Shown here: positions 44,393-53,151 of the stretch, in pieces | How positions within the stretch are numbered: position 1 is the stretch's first letter | Layout of the letters: the number at the start of each line of letters is the position of its first letter | DNA from: Ruania albidiflava DSM 18029 | GTDB taxonomy: Bacteria; Actinomycetota; Actinomycetes; Actinomycetales; Beutenbergiaceae | Reading direction: 5' to 3' | Length of the DNA: 64,000 nt | Assembly (NCBI RefSeq): GCF_000421225.1 | Contig: NZ_ATWL01000014.1 | Coordinates: forward strand, 34,536 to 98,535 | Program-made: the position numbers and the translations under genes | The notes under the pieces: generated by a model | Told to the model about the DNA's origin: nothing | The model's database searches: none | Seen by the model: only the letters and a program-made list of their open reading frames with translations

Positions 44393-45433
44393 TCAGCGAA
44401 GCCAGTCGATCGAGACATGGAGCGGCCTGACCCCCGGGACCAGGCCCTGGATGAGGGACCATTGCAGGGTTCCCAGCGACTCGGCGTCGCCAGTAGAAGA
44501 GACCTGGATCTCAGACGAGGAGTCCGCCGTCACAGACAGGGCGGGAAAGTTCGCCCTGCAGAATTGCGTGACCTGCGCAGCGGCACGCTCGGGCAGAGCC
44601 ACACCGCCGATGGTGAGTACGGCATCTGGGCACGTGGACCTGCTCTGCAGGTGCAATCCCTGAGCATCCGCCTCAAGCTGTAGCAAGCGTGTCGCAGCAT
44701 GGTGGGCTGCGGCTTCGTCTCGTTGTAGAAGCCTGGTGAACGTGATGCGGGGATTCACGTCCAGCACCTTGCACTCGCCGGCGGACGGGTGTCTCGGATC
44801 GTCGAGTGCGAACCAGACCCGTCCGACGCTCAGGCCGGGCACGTCGTGGATGGCGCTACGACCGAGCTCTTCCAGGTCTGGGTGCAGATCGTCGGCCGTC
44901 GCTGGTTCGTTGTCGATGAGTCGAGCGATGACCTCGCCGTGGGCGATGCTGAGCTCGATCCTGCGCGCGCCAGCGATCTTCTGTACTAGGTAGCGTGCGC
45001 GTGGATGTGTCGGCCCGGGCGATCGTCTGCTGGCAAGCCGTGCCACAGCCTCGATCTGCATGACCAGCTCGTCCGAGTCTGTGACATGCGGGGACTCCTT
45101 GACTGTCCATACGGGCGAGGCGCTCACCGGGTAGCCAGCGTTCTCCGCCCAGGACAGTGCGGGGCGACGGTCGGACCTGAGCAGGAACACTCCGAAGTCG
45201 GCAACGTCGTGACCTGCGTCGCGGAGCAGAGCACGCGTCAGGTCGCGTTCACTGAGGAGGGCAGCCGCGCCCTGGGTGGTGCTTGCTGGGATTCCTCGGG
45301 TGAACGCCACCGTCGGCCCTGCCTGGGTTCCTGAGGCCAGCAGGATCTCCCCGGGCAGCATGGTCGTGCTCAGCTGAGCCTGCAACGCTGCGAGATTAAG
45401 AAGGGCGATGCTGTGGCGGTATGGGGTGCTCAT
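44393..45433 (-). CDS. Degenerate ATP-grasp protein with acylphosphatase-like C-terminus
   Basis: 346-residue protein, ATG 45433 overlapping the stop of the preceding gene by ATGA. The layout follows the gene at 42337: an ATP-grasp-like part (ALLSERDLTRALLRDAGHDV, YLVQKIAGARRIELSIAHGEVIA, KVLDVNPRITF) and an acylphosphatase-like C-terminal domain (about 265-346, VLTIGGVALPERAAAQVTQF). The lysine loop is replaced by GYPVSASPVWTVKES, VVGDG is missing, and the Arg/Asn pair of acylphosphatase is absent. It therefore looks like a pseudo-enzyme, probably a partner of the 45430 protein. Confidence 0.78.
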   Translation of the reverse strand: MSTPYRHSIALLNLAALQAQLSTTMLPGEILLASGTQAGPTVAFTRGIPASTTQGAAALLSERDLTRALLRDAGHDVADFGVFLLRSDRRPALSWAENAGYPVSASPVWTVKESPHVTDSDELVMQIEAVARLASRRSPGPTHPRARYLVQKIAGARRIELSIAHGEVIARLIDNEPATADDLHPDLEELGRSAIHDVPGLSVGRVWFALDDPRHPSAGECKVLDVNPRITFTRLLQRDEAAAHHAATRLLQLEADAQGLHLQSRSTCPDAVLTIGGVALPERAAAQVTQFCRANFPALSVTADSSSEIQVSSTGDAESLGTLQWSLIQGLVPGVRPLHVSIDWLR

Positions 45434-47928
45434 GCAGTCTCCGCCGGTGACTGTGCCGTGGCGACGATCGGTTCGGTCTCCACTCGCCCGACCCGCACTC
45501 CCTTCGGTCCCTTCACCGCCAGGCTGCACAACGAGGTCACTGCAACCAGGCCTCCGGACAGATCCGCACTGCCCGTCTGTGGACCACGCTCGACAGCATC
45601 GGCGTGGACCCCACGCGCAGCGGCCTGCTCGACGAGCCAGGTCACGAAGCGCTGCGGATCGGAGACGCCCGAAGCATGCAGACGAACGCGAAGCGTGCGA
45701 CCAGATGTGCCGATATCGATGCCGTCGCGTTCTGCAGAACCGCGGAACAACACGTGCGCAGAGGCGCAACCAGGTCCGTAGACGGGGAACTCCGGGGTGG
45801 TCAGCTCGGGACAGGAGTTGAGCTCGCAGATCCCAACCTGCTGGTCTGCCAGAGGTATCCGATGGTCTTCGATCAGGACGTCGACCCCGCAGAAGTTCAG
45901 CCCTGGTATCGCGGCCACGGCGCTGACCATCGCGGTCGCGATCGAGGGGTGGAGCTCGTCGGAGACATCGAAGGAGTCGCCCCACATGGCGCCGTCGGCG
46001 TTTGTCCCGAGATAGACATGCTCGCCGAGCGACGGGACGTCCCGCAGCGACCAGCCTTGGTGACCCAAGAAGCGTTCGCTGGCCTCGGCCGTGATCGGCG
46101 CGTTGCGAAGTCGTGGGTTCAGACGACGCGGACTGTTCGCGGCGACAATCAGCTCGGCGATGGATCGGCGGCCATCGCCCACTACGAGCGGGCGCCTCCG
46201 GCGGATGGCGGCGAGCACCCGATCATCACCGACGACGATGCGGTAGATGTCACCGGGGAGGTGCCGCTGGACCAGGACATCTCCCTTGGCGTACCGGGGG
46301 TAGTCGCGGATGGTCGCGAACGCTTCGAGCAGCTGCTCGTCGTCTCGGATGTTCAGCGTCACCCCCGTGCCCCCCGTGCCGCTTGCCGGTTTTGTGACCA
46401 GCGGATACCCGGCAGCGTGGGCATAGGCCAGTGCGCCCTCTTCGTCGTCGATGTCGAATATGCGTCCTTCAGGTACCGGAGCACCGGATCGTTCCAGCAG
46501 GGCTTGGGCAGCACCCTTGTGCCCGTCAGCGATCGCGTAGGCAGGATGGCTCGAGATAGGGGACCGGGCACTGGCTCCGAACAGCAGCGGCTGGTGCCCG
46601 GGGGAGGTCGCGGTGAACGTCGTTGCGGAGTAGCGCACGGTGCGGAATCCGTGCGCCAAGGCAGAGCGCTGCACGAGACTACTGCGGAGCGCGTCGTGAG
46701 CCAGACCGAGAGAATCAGCCTCATCCGGGTAGAGGTGCGGCTCCTCGACATGGTCGTCGCCGTTCTGTGAGAGGTGCACATAGGTGCCCGCCATCGGGAT
46801 CAGCTCGTCGTAGCGGAGCCGAACCGGCGTCGGCTGACCGACGTCGGAACCTGTCGAGCCGCCGACGTCTACCGTGACGTGAGCGGTTACCGGCGCCGGG
46901 TCAGGGATGAATGCGTCGACGGCGTTCGAGAGCATGGCAGCACGTTGACAGGGCACGCTGCTCAGAGGGCTGCCGCCACGGGGCGGACTTGCCGCGACGA
47001 ACCAGTCAGGGTGGTCGCTGCGAATCAGGTCGGCGAACTTGTGCAACCGGAGCAGAGACCCTACATGTGCCGAGCGAAAGTGGATGGCGCGGAGGCCGCG
47101 CGCGGTCACTTGCTCCAGCCGCTCGATGGTGCGGACCCCATAGCCCACCATGATGAGAACCTCACCGGCCATGCGGGAGAACGGGCCGTTGAGAGTCTCA
47201 TCGGCAAGCGACTGCAGCTTCTCAGCGTGCTCGAGGTCCTTGACTCGGGTTGAGCAGTCCAGCACGAGCCGAGTGCCGGACCTACGCTTCAGCAGCTTCG
47301 CCAGTCGGGCTACGTACCTAGCGAGGGCGTCGTGGGGAGCTGATTCCGGGACCGCGATGATGTGCGTCGCTCTCATCAGCCGGGTGCGCTTCATCCGTCT
47401 CAGGTCCTCGTCGAGATCGCCTGTGGACGGCAGGTAGTAGATCGTCGGCCCGGACCCGTCCGGTGCGGGAACAGCGGCCCCGTCGAGCTGGTGTGCGACC
47501 TGCGCACGCCCTTCCAGCCGGGTGGCGGCAAGCCCGCGGTCGACAACGAGCTCGAGGAGCGCCGACTCAAGCCCAAGAATGCAGCGGCGACGTTCTCCTG
47601 GAGGCAGCGACCCACCAGCAGGCAGCCGGGCGGCGGCCACGAGCGTGGCGAGCGAGCCCGCTATGTCGCCTGCGACCGGGATCGTGTGTCCGGAACCGAC
47701 CAGGCGGTCGAGGGCCTCCGTGATGTAGCGCACCGCTTGTGCGCGTACCTCGGCAGAGTTCGCGCGCAGGACGCATTCACCTGTTCCTGTCACGGCCTGG
47801 CCGTCAACGGTGGCGTCGACCTGGATGGCGAGGTTGGCGCGAGCTTGACGTTGTCGGACCAAAGGTGTCGGACCGGCGGTGAAGTATTCGCAGATGCTCG
47901 CACGCTCGATCATGATGCTGCTCGGCAC
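45430..47928 (-). CDS. Fusion of degenerate enolase fold, ATP-grasp ligase and acylphosphatase-like domain
   Basis: 832-residue paralogue of the protein at 39780. The enolase-like part (1-400) keeps the capping and barrel pattern (RCILGLESALLELVVDRGLA) but no catalytic lysines or metal triad. The ATP-grasp part (about 470-715) looks active: DGHKGAAQALLERSGAPVP, YPLVTKPASGTGGTGV, VQRHLPGDIYRIVVGDD, LVVGDGRRSIAELI and metal-binding CELN. The C-terminal domain (about 725-832) aligns with acylphosphatase, but the arginine is gone (HASGVSDPQRF). It probably links amino acids. GTG 47928 is preceded by a likely leaderless -10 element, so the gene may have its own promoter besides readthrough from 50900. 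Confidence 0.8.
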   Translation of the reverse strand: MPSSIMIERASICEYFTAGPTPLVRQRQARANLAIQVDATVDGQAVTGTGECVLRANSAEVRAQAVRYITEALDRLVGSGHTIPVAGDIAGSLATLVAAARLPAGGSLPPGERRRCILGLESALLELVVDRGLAATRLEGRAQVAHQLDGAAVPAPDGSGPTIYYLPSTGDLDEDLRRMKRTRLMRATHIIAVPESAPHDALARYVARLAKLLKRRSGTRLVLDCSTRVKDLEHAEKLQSLADETLNGPFSRMAGEVLIMVGYGVRTIERLEQVTARGLRAIHFRSAHVGSLLRLHKFADLIRSDHPDWFVAASPPRGGSPLSSVPCQRAAMLSNAVDAFIPDPAPVTAHVTVDVGGSTGSDVGQPTPVRLRYDELIPMAGTYVHLSQNGDDHVEEPHLYPDEADSLGLAHDALRSSLVQRSALAHGFRTVRYSATTFTATSPGHQPLLFGASARSPISSHPAYAIADGHKGAAQALLERSGAPVPEGRIFDIDDEEGALAYAHAAGYPLVTKPASGTGGTGVTLNIRDDEQLLEAFATIRDYPRYAKGDVLVQRHLPGDIYRIVVGDDRVLAAIRRRRPLVVGDGRRSIAELIVAANSPRRLNPRLRNAPITAEASERFLGHQGWSLRDVPSLGEHVYLGTNADGAMWGDSFDVSDELHPSIATAMVSAVAAIPGLNFCGVDVLIEDHRIPLADQQVGICELNSCPELTTPEFPVYGPGCASAHVLFRGSAERDGIDIGTSGRTLRVRLHASGVSDPQRFVTWLVEQAAARGVHADAVERGPQTGSADLSGGLVAVTSLCSLAVKGPKGVRVGRVETEPIVATAQSPAETA

Positions 47929-47935
47929 GCAGGGA

Positions 47936-47941
47936 ACCCTA
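47936..47941 (-). promoter_or_regulatory. Candidate -10 element before the 47928 start
   Basis: TAGGGT on the minus strand ends 7 bases before the GTG at 47928, in a 53-base gap between two co-directional genes. It resembles the leaderless layout seen at 24015, 58510 and 58579. No -35 box is clear. Confidence 0.35.
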
Positions 47942-47981
47942 CACCTGGCACGGCGCGGAGCCGGCCATTGCTGTTGCTGTG

Positions 47982-50900
47982 TCAGCCCTCGTGCCGGTGG
48001 GCGGTCCAGCGCCTTCGAAGTCGACTCCAGAAGCCGAGTGCCGCGCCACCACCCTCGTCAGAGGGGACAGAGGCGGCTGCATCCGCGGGGCGGACTGCGG
48101 GACGTTGACCAGCCGACGTCGCGTCTCCGGTGCTCGTGGGCACGTGCAGCTCTCCCCGTTGCAGCCGTTTGACCAACCGGTGCAGGCCCACTCCGTGGGA
48201 GGACTTGACGAACAGCACATCACCGTTGCGTAGGTCCTGGCGCAGGTGGACGTCCATGTCTTCGGCGGCCGGAACCCGGGCACCACGGAGCTGGGTCGGT
48301 AGGCGTTCCCAGAGGCCGGAGTAGTGTTCCCCGACCAGGTAGACCCGGTCCGGGCGCACGCCGAGCACTGCGTCGAGCAGGTCGGTGTGCAGCTGTTCCG
48401 CGTCGGTTCCCAGCTCGAGCATGTCGCCGAGGACCAGGACGCGCCGGGAACGCTGGAAACGCTCCCCGAAGTCGCGCAACGTAGCCCGCATGGAGGCAGG
48501 GTTGGCATTGTAGGACTGGTCCACGATCGTCAGACGCCGGTCGTCGAGACGGGTCTTCTTCACTTGGCCGCGGCCTTTGAGCGGTCGGATCTCGGCAAAC
48601 CGCTCCAGATAGTCCTGCTCCGAGCGACCCAGCGCGTGCAGCACAGCGAGCACGGCCAGCGCGTTCAGGGCGTTGTGCTCACCGCGCACGCCCAGGCGCA
48701 AGGCGATCTCCTCAGTGCCGCGCCGAGCACGGACGTGACCGGTGGCGGGCTCGTAGCCGACCAGTCGGAGGGTGGCCTCCGGGTGCCGGCCGTAGCTGAT
48801 CACGCGACCGGCGTGCGCGGTGGCCTCAGCCAGCAGGAGGTCCGAGTGTGGTGTGTCCATGTTCAGCACGGCGACGCCCTGCCCGTGCAGTCCACGGAAG
48901 ATCCTTGCCTTCAGCCGGGCGGTGCCTTCCAACGTGGCATCCAGGTCAGCGTGCGCCTGGCCGATGGAGGTGACGACCGCGATGTCCGGTCGGGCCATCT
49001 CGGGGGTGGACCAGTTGCCGAAGCCTACGAAGCCCACGTGCGCCATCTCCAGGACGGCGATGTCCGAGGGCTGCAGCAGTCCAGCGAGAGTCAGGGAGAC
49101 GCCGTCGATCGTGTTCCAGTTCCCGGTCGGAGAGTGCACCCGGTCGGTACCGGAGAGCACATGCTGGAGCATGTCGGTGGTGGTGCTCTTGCCGGCCGTT
49201 CCGGTGACGGCCACCACCGGGTTGGGATACTGCTGCCGGGCATGCGCACCGAAGGCCCACAACGCCCGGCGAGGGTCGTCCACCGTGAGCACGGGCAGGT
49301 CCGCCCGAAGAGTCGGTGCGCTGGTCACTACCGCTGCTGCACCGGCGGTTGCGGCACGTCCAGCGACCTCCTCGGTGGTGAGCGGGGACTGCCCGGCTCG
49401 TCGCCGCAACGAGTCCGCCCACCCGCCCGTCTCCATGGTGAACACCACCTGACCGGGCTCGATGTCGTTGACCAGGAACGTGCCGCCACCGGCTCGCCTC
49501 TCGGGCCGGGGCGCCGTGAGCCATCGACCGCCGAAGAGGTCGGGAAGCGTCGCGAGGTCGAGCCCGGACACGTCGGTGGCCGCCGGGCTGCCGACCGGAT
49601 GGTGCGCCGGATCGTCGAGGTCGTGCTCGTCCTGCACGAACGGTGCCAGCACCTCCGGGAGCAGCCGGGTGCCGAGGCCTGGCTCGTGCTGGAGGGCGAT
49701 CACGTTGCTCCCCGCTGCGGAATACCGCGACGGCGGGTCAGCGATCGTCGCGGCTACGTTCCGAGGCGGCACTGTGGTCATGTAGTCGATCCGCGGCATC
49801 GACTTGCCGAGGTTGTGCAACGCCCAGGCGGTGAGCTCGCTGGTGCCGAGCATGCCGCCGATGCACAGCCGCAGCTGCGGGTCGGCGGCGACCGCGGCCT
49901 CGGCCAGGTCGAGGCTCGGCAGCAGACCGCCCGCTTTCGGGGCCTTGATGTTGATCGCCCGGCATCCGCCGCGCGCCTGGAGCTCGCTCAGGTCTCCGGC
50001 ATCCCAGATGTTCTCGTCCGCCATGATCTGCAGACGCAGGTCCTGCTCTGCGTCCAGGTCCGCGACAGCCTGGTCGGCCACCCGCTGCAGGTCGGCGTGC
50101 TGCACACCGTCCTCCTGGGGCAGCGGGCCCTCGACGATCAGCTCCGCTGGTAGTTCCCCGGCGGCCATCTGTGCCGCTGCGGCGCGCACGAACTCGCTCG
50201 CGGCATCCAGGTCCATCGCCTCGTTGATGTCGATCCACAGCGGCTTGGGCCGGCCGGCGGCGGCGTTCCCCGTGGCGGCCGCCCGCAGCAGCGCGAGGTT
50301 GTGCTCGAGGGAGCCGTCGCCCTTCAGCCGGGTGATCGGGAAGCGCTTCTGCCGGGCGGCCCGGTCGCCGATCTCGGAGAGGGTGGCGGTGGTAGAGATC
50401 GTTGCGATCGAGATCCGTGCTCGGCTGCGCCGTTCGGTCAGCAGCTGGGAGATCCGCAGCCCCATCGCTCGGGCGGCCAGGTCCAGCAGGGCCACCTCGA
50501 CACCCAGCAGGGTGCCCCGGAACGGTTTGGGCCCGTGCACCTCCTCGGCCTCTCGCTGGGCCAGGCGGTCCAGGTCGGCCATCACGGTACGCACCCCGTC
50601 GACGGCGGTGGTCCGGGTGGTCAGGTCGAGCTCCGCTCCTTCCAGGGCCACCAGAGCGGAGTGCAGAAATGCCCAGGCGGAGCGGTTGTCCGGTGCACCG
50701 TCACCGGTCAGCTCGTGCCGCGGCTGGGACTCGCCCACGCCTTCCACGGCGGCACCGTTGTGGCTGCCGTACAGGTGGACGATGAAGTTGGTGCTCTCGG
50801 TGATCAGCGCGCGGGCCGTGCCGTACGGACGCTTCAACGGCATCAGGTAGCGGTAGGCACGGCGGCGGTGCAGCTGCAGCCGCGCACCCGACGTGCTCAC
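47982..50900 (-). CDS. Dipeptide epimerase - MurF-like ligase fusion
   Basis: 972-residue fusion; GTG 50900 overlaps the upstream stop by GTGA. Residues 1-410 form an enolase-superfamily domain like L-Ala-D/L-Glu epimerase with apparently complete machinery: Lys193 in TRLKGDG, Asp224 in WIDIN, Glu257 in VEGP, Asp295 in ADEN and Lys319 in NIKAPKAGG. From about 490 comes a MurF-like ligase: P-loop GTAGKST near 565, LEMAHVGFVGFGNWS, QAHADLDA and the MurF hallmark VDQSYNANPASMRATL. One protein would thus epimerise a dipeptide and join it to a precursor. The C-terminus ends in a basic, disordered tail. It is cotranscribed with the D,D-peptidase-like gene. Confidence 0.87.
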   Translation of the reverse strand: MSTSGARLQLHRRRAYRYLMPLKRPYGTARALITESTNFIVHLYGSHNGAAVEGVGESQPRHELTGDGAPDNRSAWAFLHSALVALEGAELDLTTRTTAVDGVRTVMADLDRLAQREAEEVHGPKPFRGTLLGVEVALLDLAARAMGLRISQLLTERRSRARISIATISTTATLSEIGDRAARQKRFPITRLKGDGSLEHNLALLRAAATGNAAAGRPKPLWIDINEAMDLDAASEFVRAAAAQMAAGELPAELIVEGPLPQEDGVQHADLQRVADQAVADLDAEQDLRLQIMADENIWDAGDLSELQARGGCRAINIKAPKAGGLLPSLDLAEAAVAADPQLRLCIGGMLGTSELTAWALHNLGKSMPRIDYMTTVPPRNVAATIADPPSRYSAAGSNVIALQHEPGLGTRLLPEVLAPFVQDEHDLDDPAHHPVGSPAATDVSGLDLATLPDLFGGRWLTAPRPERRAGGGTFLVNDIEPGQVVFTMETGGWADSLRRRAGQSPLTTEEVAGRAATAGAAAVVTSAPTLRADLPVLTVDDPRRALWAFGAHARQQYPNPVVAVTGTAGKSTTTDMLQHVLSGTDRVHSPTGNWNTIDGVSLTLAGLLQPSDIAVLEMAHVGFVGFGNWSTPEMARPDIAVVTSIGQAHADLDATLEGTARLKARIFRGLHGQGVAVLNMDTPHSDLLLAEATAHAGRVISYGRHPEATLRLVGYEPATGHVRARRGTEEIALRLGVRGEHNALNALAVLAVLHALGRSEQDYLERFAEIRPLKGRGQVKKTRLDDRRLTIVDQSYNANPASMRATLRDFGERFQRSRRVLVLGDMLELGTDAEQLHTDLLDAVLGVRPDRVYLVGEHYSGLWERLPTQLRGARVPAAEDMDVHLRQDLRNGDVLFVKSSHGVGLHRLVKRLQRGELHVPTSTGDATSAGQRPAVRPADAAASVPSDEGGGAALGFWSRLRRRWTAHRHEG

Positions 50901-51712
50901 TCGACCGTCCTCAGTGCGCTGGACGGCGGGATCTCGGTGGCCACATGCGTGGGCAGGCGCCCGACCGTGTCGGCAAGGATCTCCCACCGGTCGTCCTTGC
51001 TGGTGCCGACCACGGCCACGCTGTGCCCGGTGTCCAGAAGTGCCGTGGCGGCATAGACCCCTTCGGTGGGAGTGCTGCCGGTCTTGGCGCCGAGCACTCG
51101 GGGACCGAGCTCCGGGACTGTCGAGACGAGATCGACCGTGCGGGCCTGTGGGCCGCCGACGCTCATCTGGTAGGTCTTCTTCGACCACACCTGAGCGATC
51201 ACCGGGTCCTTGCTGACCGCACGGACCAGGTGTGCGATCTCGCGGGCGGTCGAGGTGATCGACATCCCCTTCCGGTACAGTCCGGTGGCGTTGCTGAACC
51301 GGGTGCGGCGCAGGCCCAGCCGGCGTCCCTCATAGTTCATCGCGGCCATGAACGCCGTGATCGGACGCTTCACCGAGAGCTGGGTCCCGGCGGGGCGTGC
51401 GATGGCAGCAGCAGCCGTGTTCGAGGAGGGCAGCAGCAGGTCGTGCAGCGCGTCCCACACCGTCAGGGTGTCGCCGGCGAAGAGGTTCTTCCCTGAGCCC
51501 CGGCGCAGGTCACCGGCCCCGACCGTGAGCTCCCGCTCGAGGTCGTCGAACAGGGTGAGCGCCACCATCGCGGTCATCAGCTTGACCGTGGAGCCGGGGA
51601 GGCAGTCCTGGTCGGCGCGTTCGTCGATGATCAGCTGACCACCTGGATCCAGGACGGCCACGGCGGTGCTGTCGGGGTAGTCGGCCAGGATCGGGGCGGG
51701 CGGTGTGATCAC
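50897..51712 (-). CDS. D,D-carboxypeptidase-like (S11) protein without signal peptide
   Basis: 271-residue penicillin-binding-type serine enzyme. All three active-site motifs are present: SxxK (PGSTVK, Ser41-Lys44), SxN (PSSNTA, Ser96-Asn98) and KTG (GAKTGST, Lys210-Gly212). Family members normally cleave terminal D-Ala in the periplasm or wall and carry a Sec signal. Here neither the GTG at 51712 nor the one at 51736 gives a signal peptide or membrane helix, and the PBP5 C-terminal domain is absent. It may be cytoplasmic and act as hydrolase or acyl-transferase on the locus product. Encoded between the UDP-sugar dehydrogenase and epimerase-MurF genes, coupled to the latter. Confidence 0.83.
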   Translation of the reverse strand: MITPPAPILADYPDSTAVAVLDPGGQLIIDERADQDCLPGSTVKLMTAMVALTLFDDLERELTVGAGDLRRGSGKNLFAGDTLTVWDALHDLLLPSSNTAAAAIARPAGTQLSVKRPITAFMAAMNYEGRRLGLRRTRFSNATGLYRKGMSITSTAREIAHLVRAVSKDPVIAQVWSKKTYQMSVGGPQARTVDLVSTVPELGPRVLGAKTGSTPTEGVYAATALLDTGHSVAVVGTSKDDRWEILADTVGRLPTHVATEIPPSSALRTVE

Positions 51713-51719
51713 GCCGCTC

Positions 51720-52979
51720 TCACAGCCGGTGCACACCGGATGAGGTAGTCACACCGCGTGTGTCGAAGAACTGCTGCGCCAACGTCGCCAGCTTCTCCAC
51801 GTCGTAGGCGGTGTGGTTCTGCACCAAGATCACTAGGTCGGCGTCGGCGACGGCCTTCTCCAGGTCGGGGACGCGCTCCAGGTCACCGTCCGGCAGGTTC
51901 CAGGTGGCGACCGCCGGGTCGTGATAGGAGACGTTCGCACCACCGGCCCGGAGGTCTTCGGCCAACGGGACTGCGGGTGATTCGCGCTGGTCGGCGATGT
52001 TGCGCTTGTAGGTCACTCCCAGCAGCAGCACCTTTGCACCCCGGAGTGCCTTGCCGTCTTCGTTGAGGATGTCCTGTGCGCGGCGGGTGACGTACAAGGG
52101 CATCCCGGAGTTGACTTCCTGGGCCAGCTCGACGAACCGGAATGGGTAGCCGAGCCGCGTGCGCACCGTGTAGCTCAGGTAGTTCGGGTCGATCGGGATG
52201 CAGTGCCCGCCCACACCGGGCCCAGGGTAGAAGGCCTGGAAGCCGAACGGCTTGGTAGCGGCCAGGTCGATCACGTTCCACAGGTCGATGCCGAGCTCAT
52301 GGCAGAACCGAGCCATCTCGTTGACGAGAGCGATGTTGATGTGCCGGTAGGTGTTCTCCAGCAGCTTGGCGGTCTCCGCCTCGCGGCTGCCCTTGGCTGG
52401 CACGACGGTGTCGATGAACTGACGGTAGAAGTCAGCGGCGCGCTGGGTGCACGTCGGGGTCACACCGCCGACGACCTTTGGGGTGTTCTTGATGCCGTAC
52501 GTGGGGTTGCCCGGGTCGATTCGTTCGGGTGAGAACGCCAGATGGAAGTCTGTTCCGGCCGTGAAGCCGGTCTCCTCGAGGAGCGGTTGGACGATCTCCT
52601 CGGTCGTCCCCGGCCAGGTGGTCGACTCCAAGATGATGACCTGCCCTGGCTGCAGCTGCCGCGCCACGGTCTGGATGGCGCCGGTGACCGCTTCAAGGTC
52701 CGGAGATCCGTCGCTGGCCAGCGGTGTGGGCACGCAGACGACGATGGTGCTCGCCCTTGTCAGCTCACTCTCGTCGCTGGTCGCCCGGAAGCCGGCCTCA
52801 CGCATCTCCGCGATGTCGGCGTCGGAAAGGTCGTCCACGTGTGAGTGGCCTGCGTTCAATCCGTCCACGACGTTGGAGTTGATGTCGAATCCGACCACGG
52901 TCAGGCCGGTCCGCGCAGCTTCGTGCGCGAGCGGCAATCCGACGTATCCCAATCCGAGGACCACTACGTCTACTGTCAT
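51720..52979 (-). CDS. UDP-sugar 6-dehydrogenase (UDP-ManNAc/UDP-Glc dehydrogenase family)
   Basis: 419-residue NAD-dependent dehydrogenase making a UDP-uronic acid. The ATG at 52979 begins the canonical VVVLGLGYVGLPLA NAD-binding loop. Other elements are CVPTPL, ESTTWPGTTEE, FSPERIDPGN, and the catalytic cysteine in GPGVGGHCIPIDP near residue 260; the C-terminal domain has LLGVTYKRNIADQRESPA. These features are closest to UDP-N-acetyl-mannosamine/glucosamine dehydrogenases. It is the first gene of the minus-strand operon leading to the epimerase-MurF fusion, tying a uronic-acid glycan to the peptide enzymes. The family does not show which UDP-sugar is used. Confidence 0.9.
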   Translation of the reverse strand: MTVDVVVLGLGYVGLPLAHEAARTGLTVVGFDINSNVVDGLNAGHSHVDDLSDADIAEMREAGFRATSDESELTRASTIVVCVPTPLASDGSPDLEAVTGAIQTVARQLQPGQVIILESTTWPGTTEEIVQPLLEETGFTAGTDFHLAFSPERIDPGNPTYGIKNTPKVVGGVTPTCTQRAADFYRQFIDTVVPAKGSREAETAKLLENTYRHINIALVNEMARFCHELGIDLWNVIDLAATKPFGFQAFYPGPGVGGHCIPIDPNYLSYTVRTRLGYPFRFVELAQEVNSGMPLYVTRRAQDILNEDGKALRGAKVLLLGVTYKRNIADQRESPAVPLAEDLRAGGANVSYHDPAVATWNLPDGDLERVPDLEKAVADADLVILVQNHTAYDVEKLATLAQQFFDTRGVTTSSGVHRL

Positions 52980-53151
52980 TGCCGTACTCCCTCTGGGGCC
53001 AGGTGCTCTCGCCTTCGGCCAGCTCATGGAACGGGCCGAGGGACAGCATACGTTCCCGCACTGCGATCGTGGGCGCACCGGGACTGCAGGATCACGCCGC
53101 GGCGGTGGTGAAGATCGTGAGAGCGACAGGCTGGTGTGGAATGATCACCGC

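Noticed and set aside
44378..44430. Non-family 3' tail of the ATP-grasp gene at 43519
   Set aside because: It overlaps the convergent gene and lacks the conserved ending, which is found in the neighbouring frame.
26725..50900. Classical cyanophycin synthetase
   Set aside because: That enzyme has ATP-grasp and Mur ligase domains in one chain; here the Mur ligases are separate or fused to an epimerase, and no cyanophycinase is present.
50901..51188. N-terminal extension of 96 codons for the epimerase-MurF fusion
   Set aside because: It overlaps the D,D-peptidase-like gene in another frame and has low-complexity basic sequence; the GTG at 50900 in a GTGA overlap fits better.
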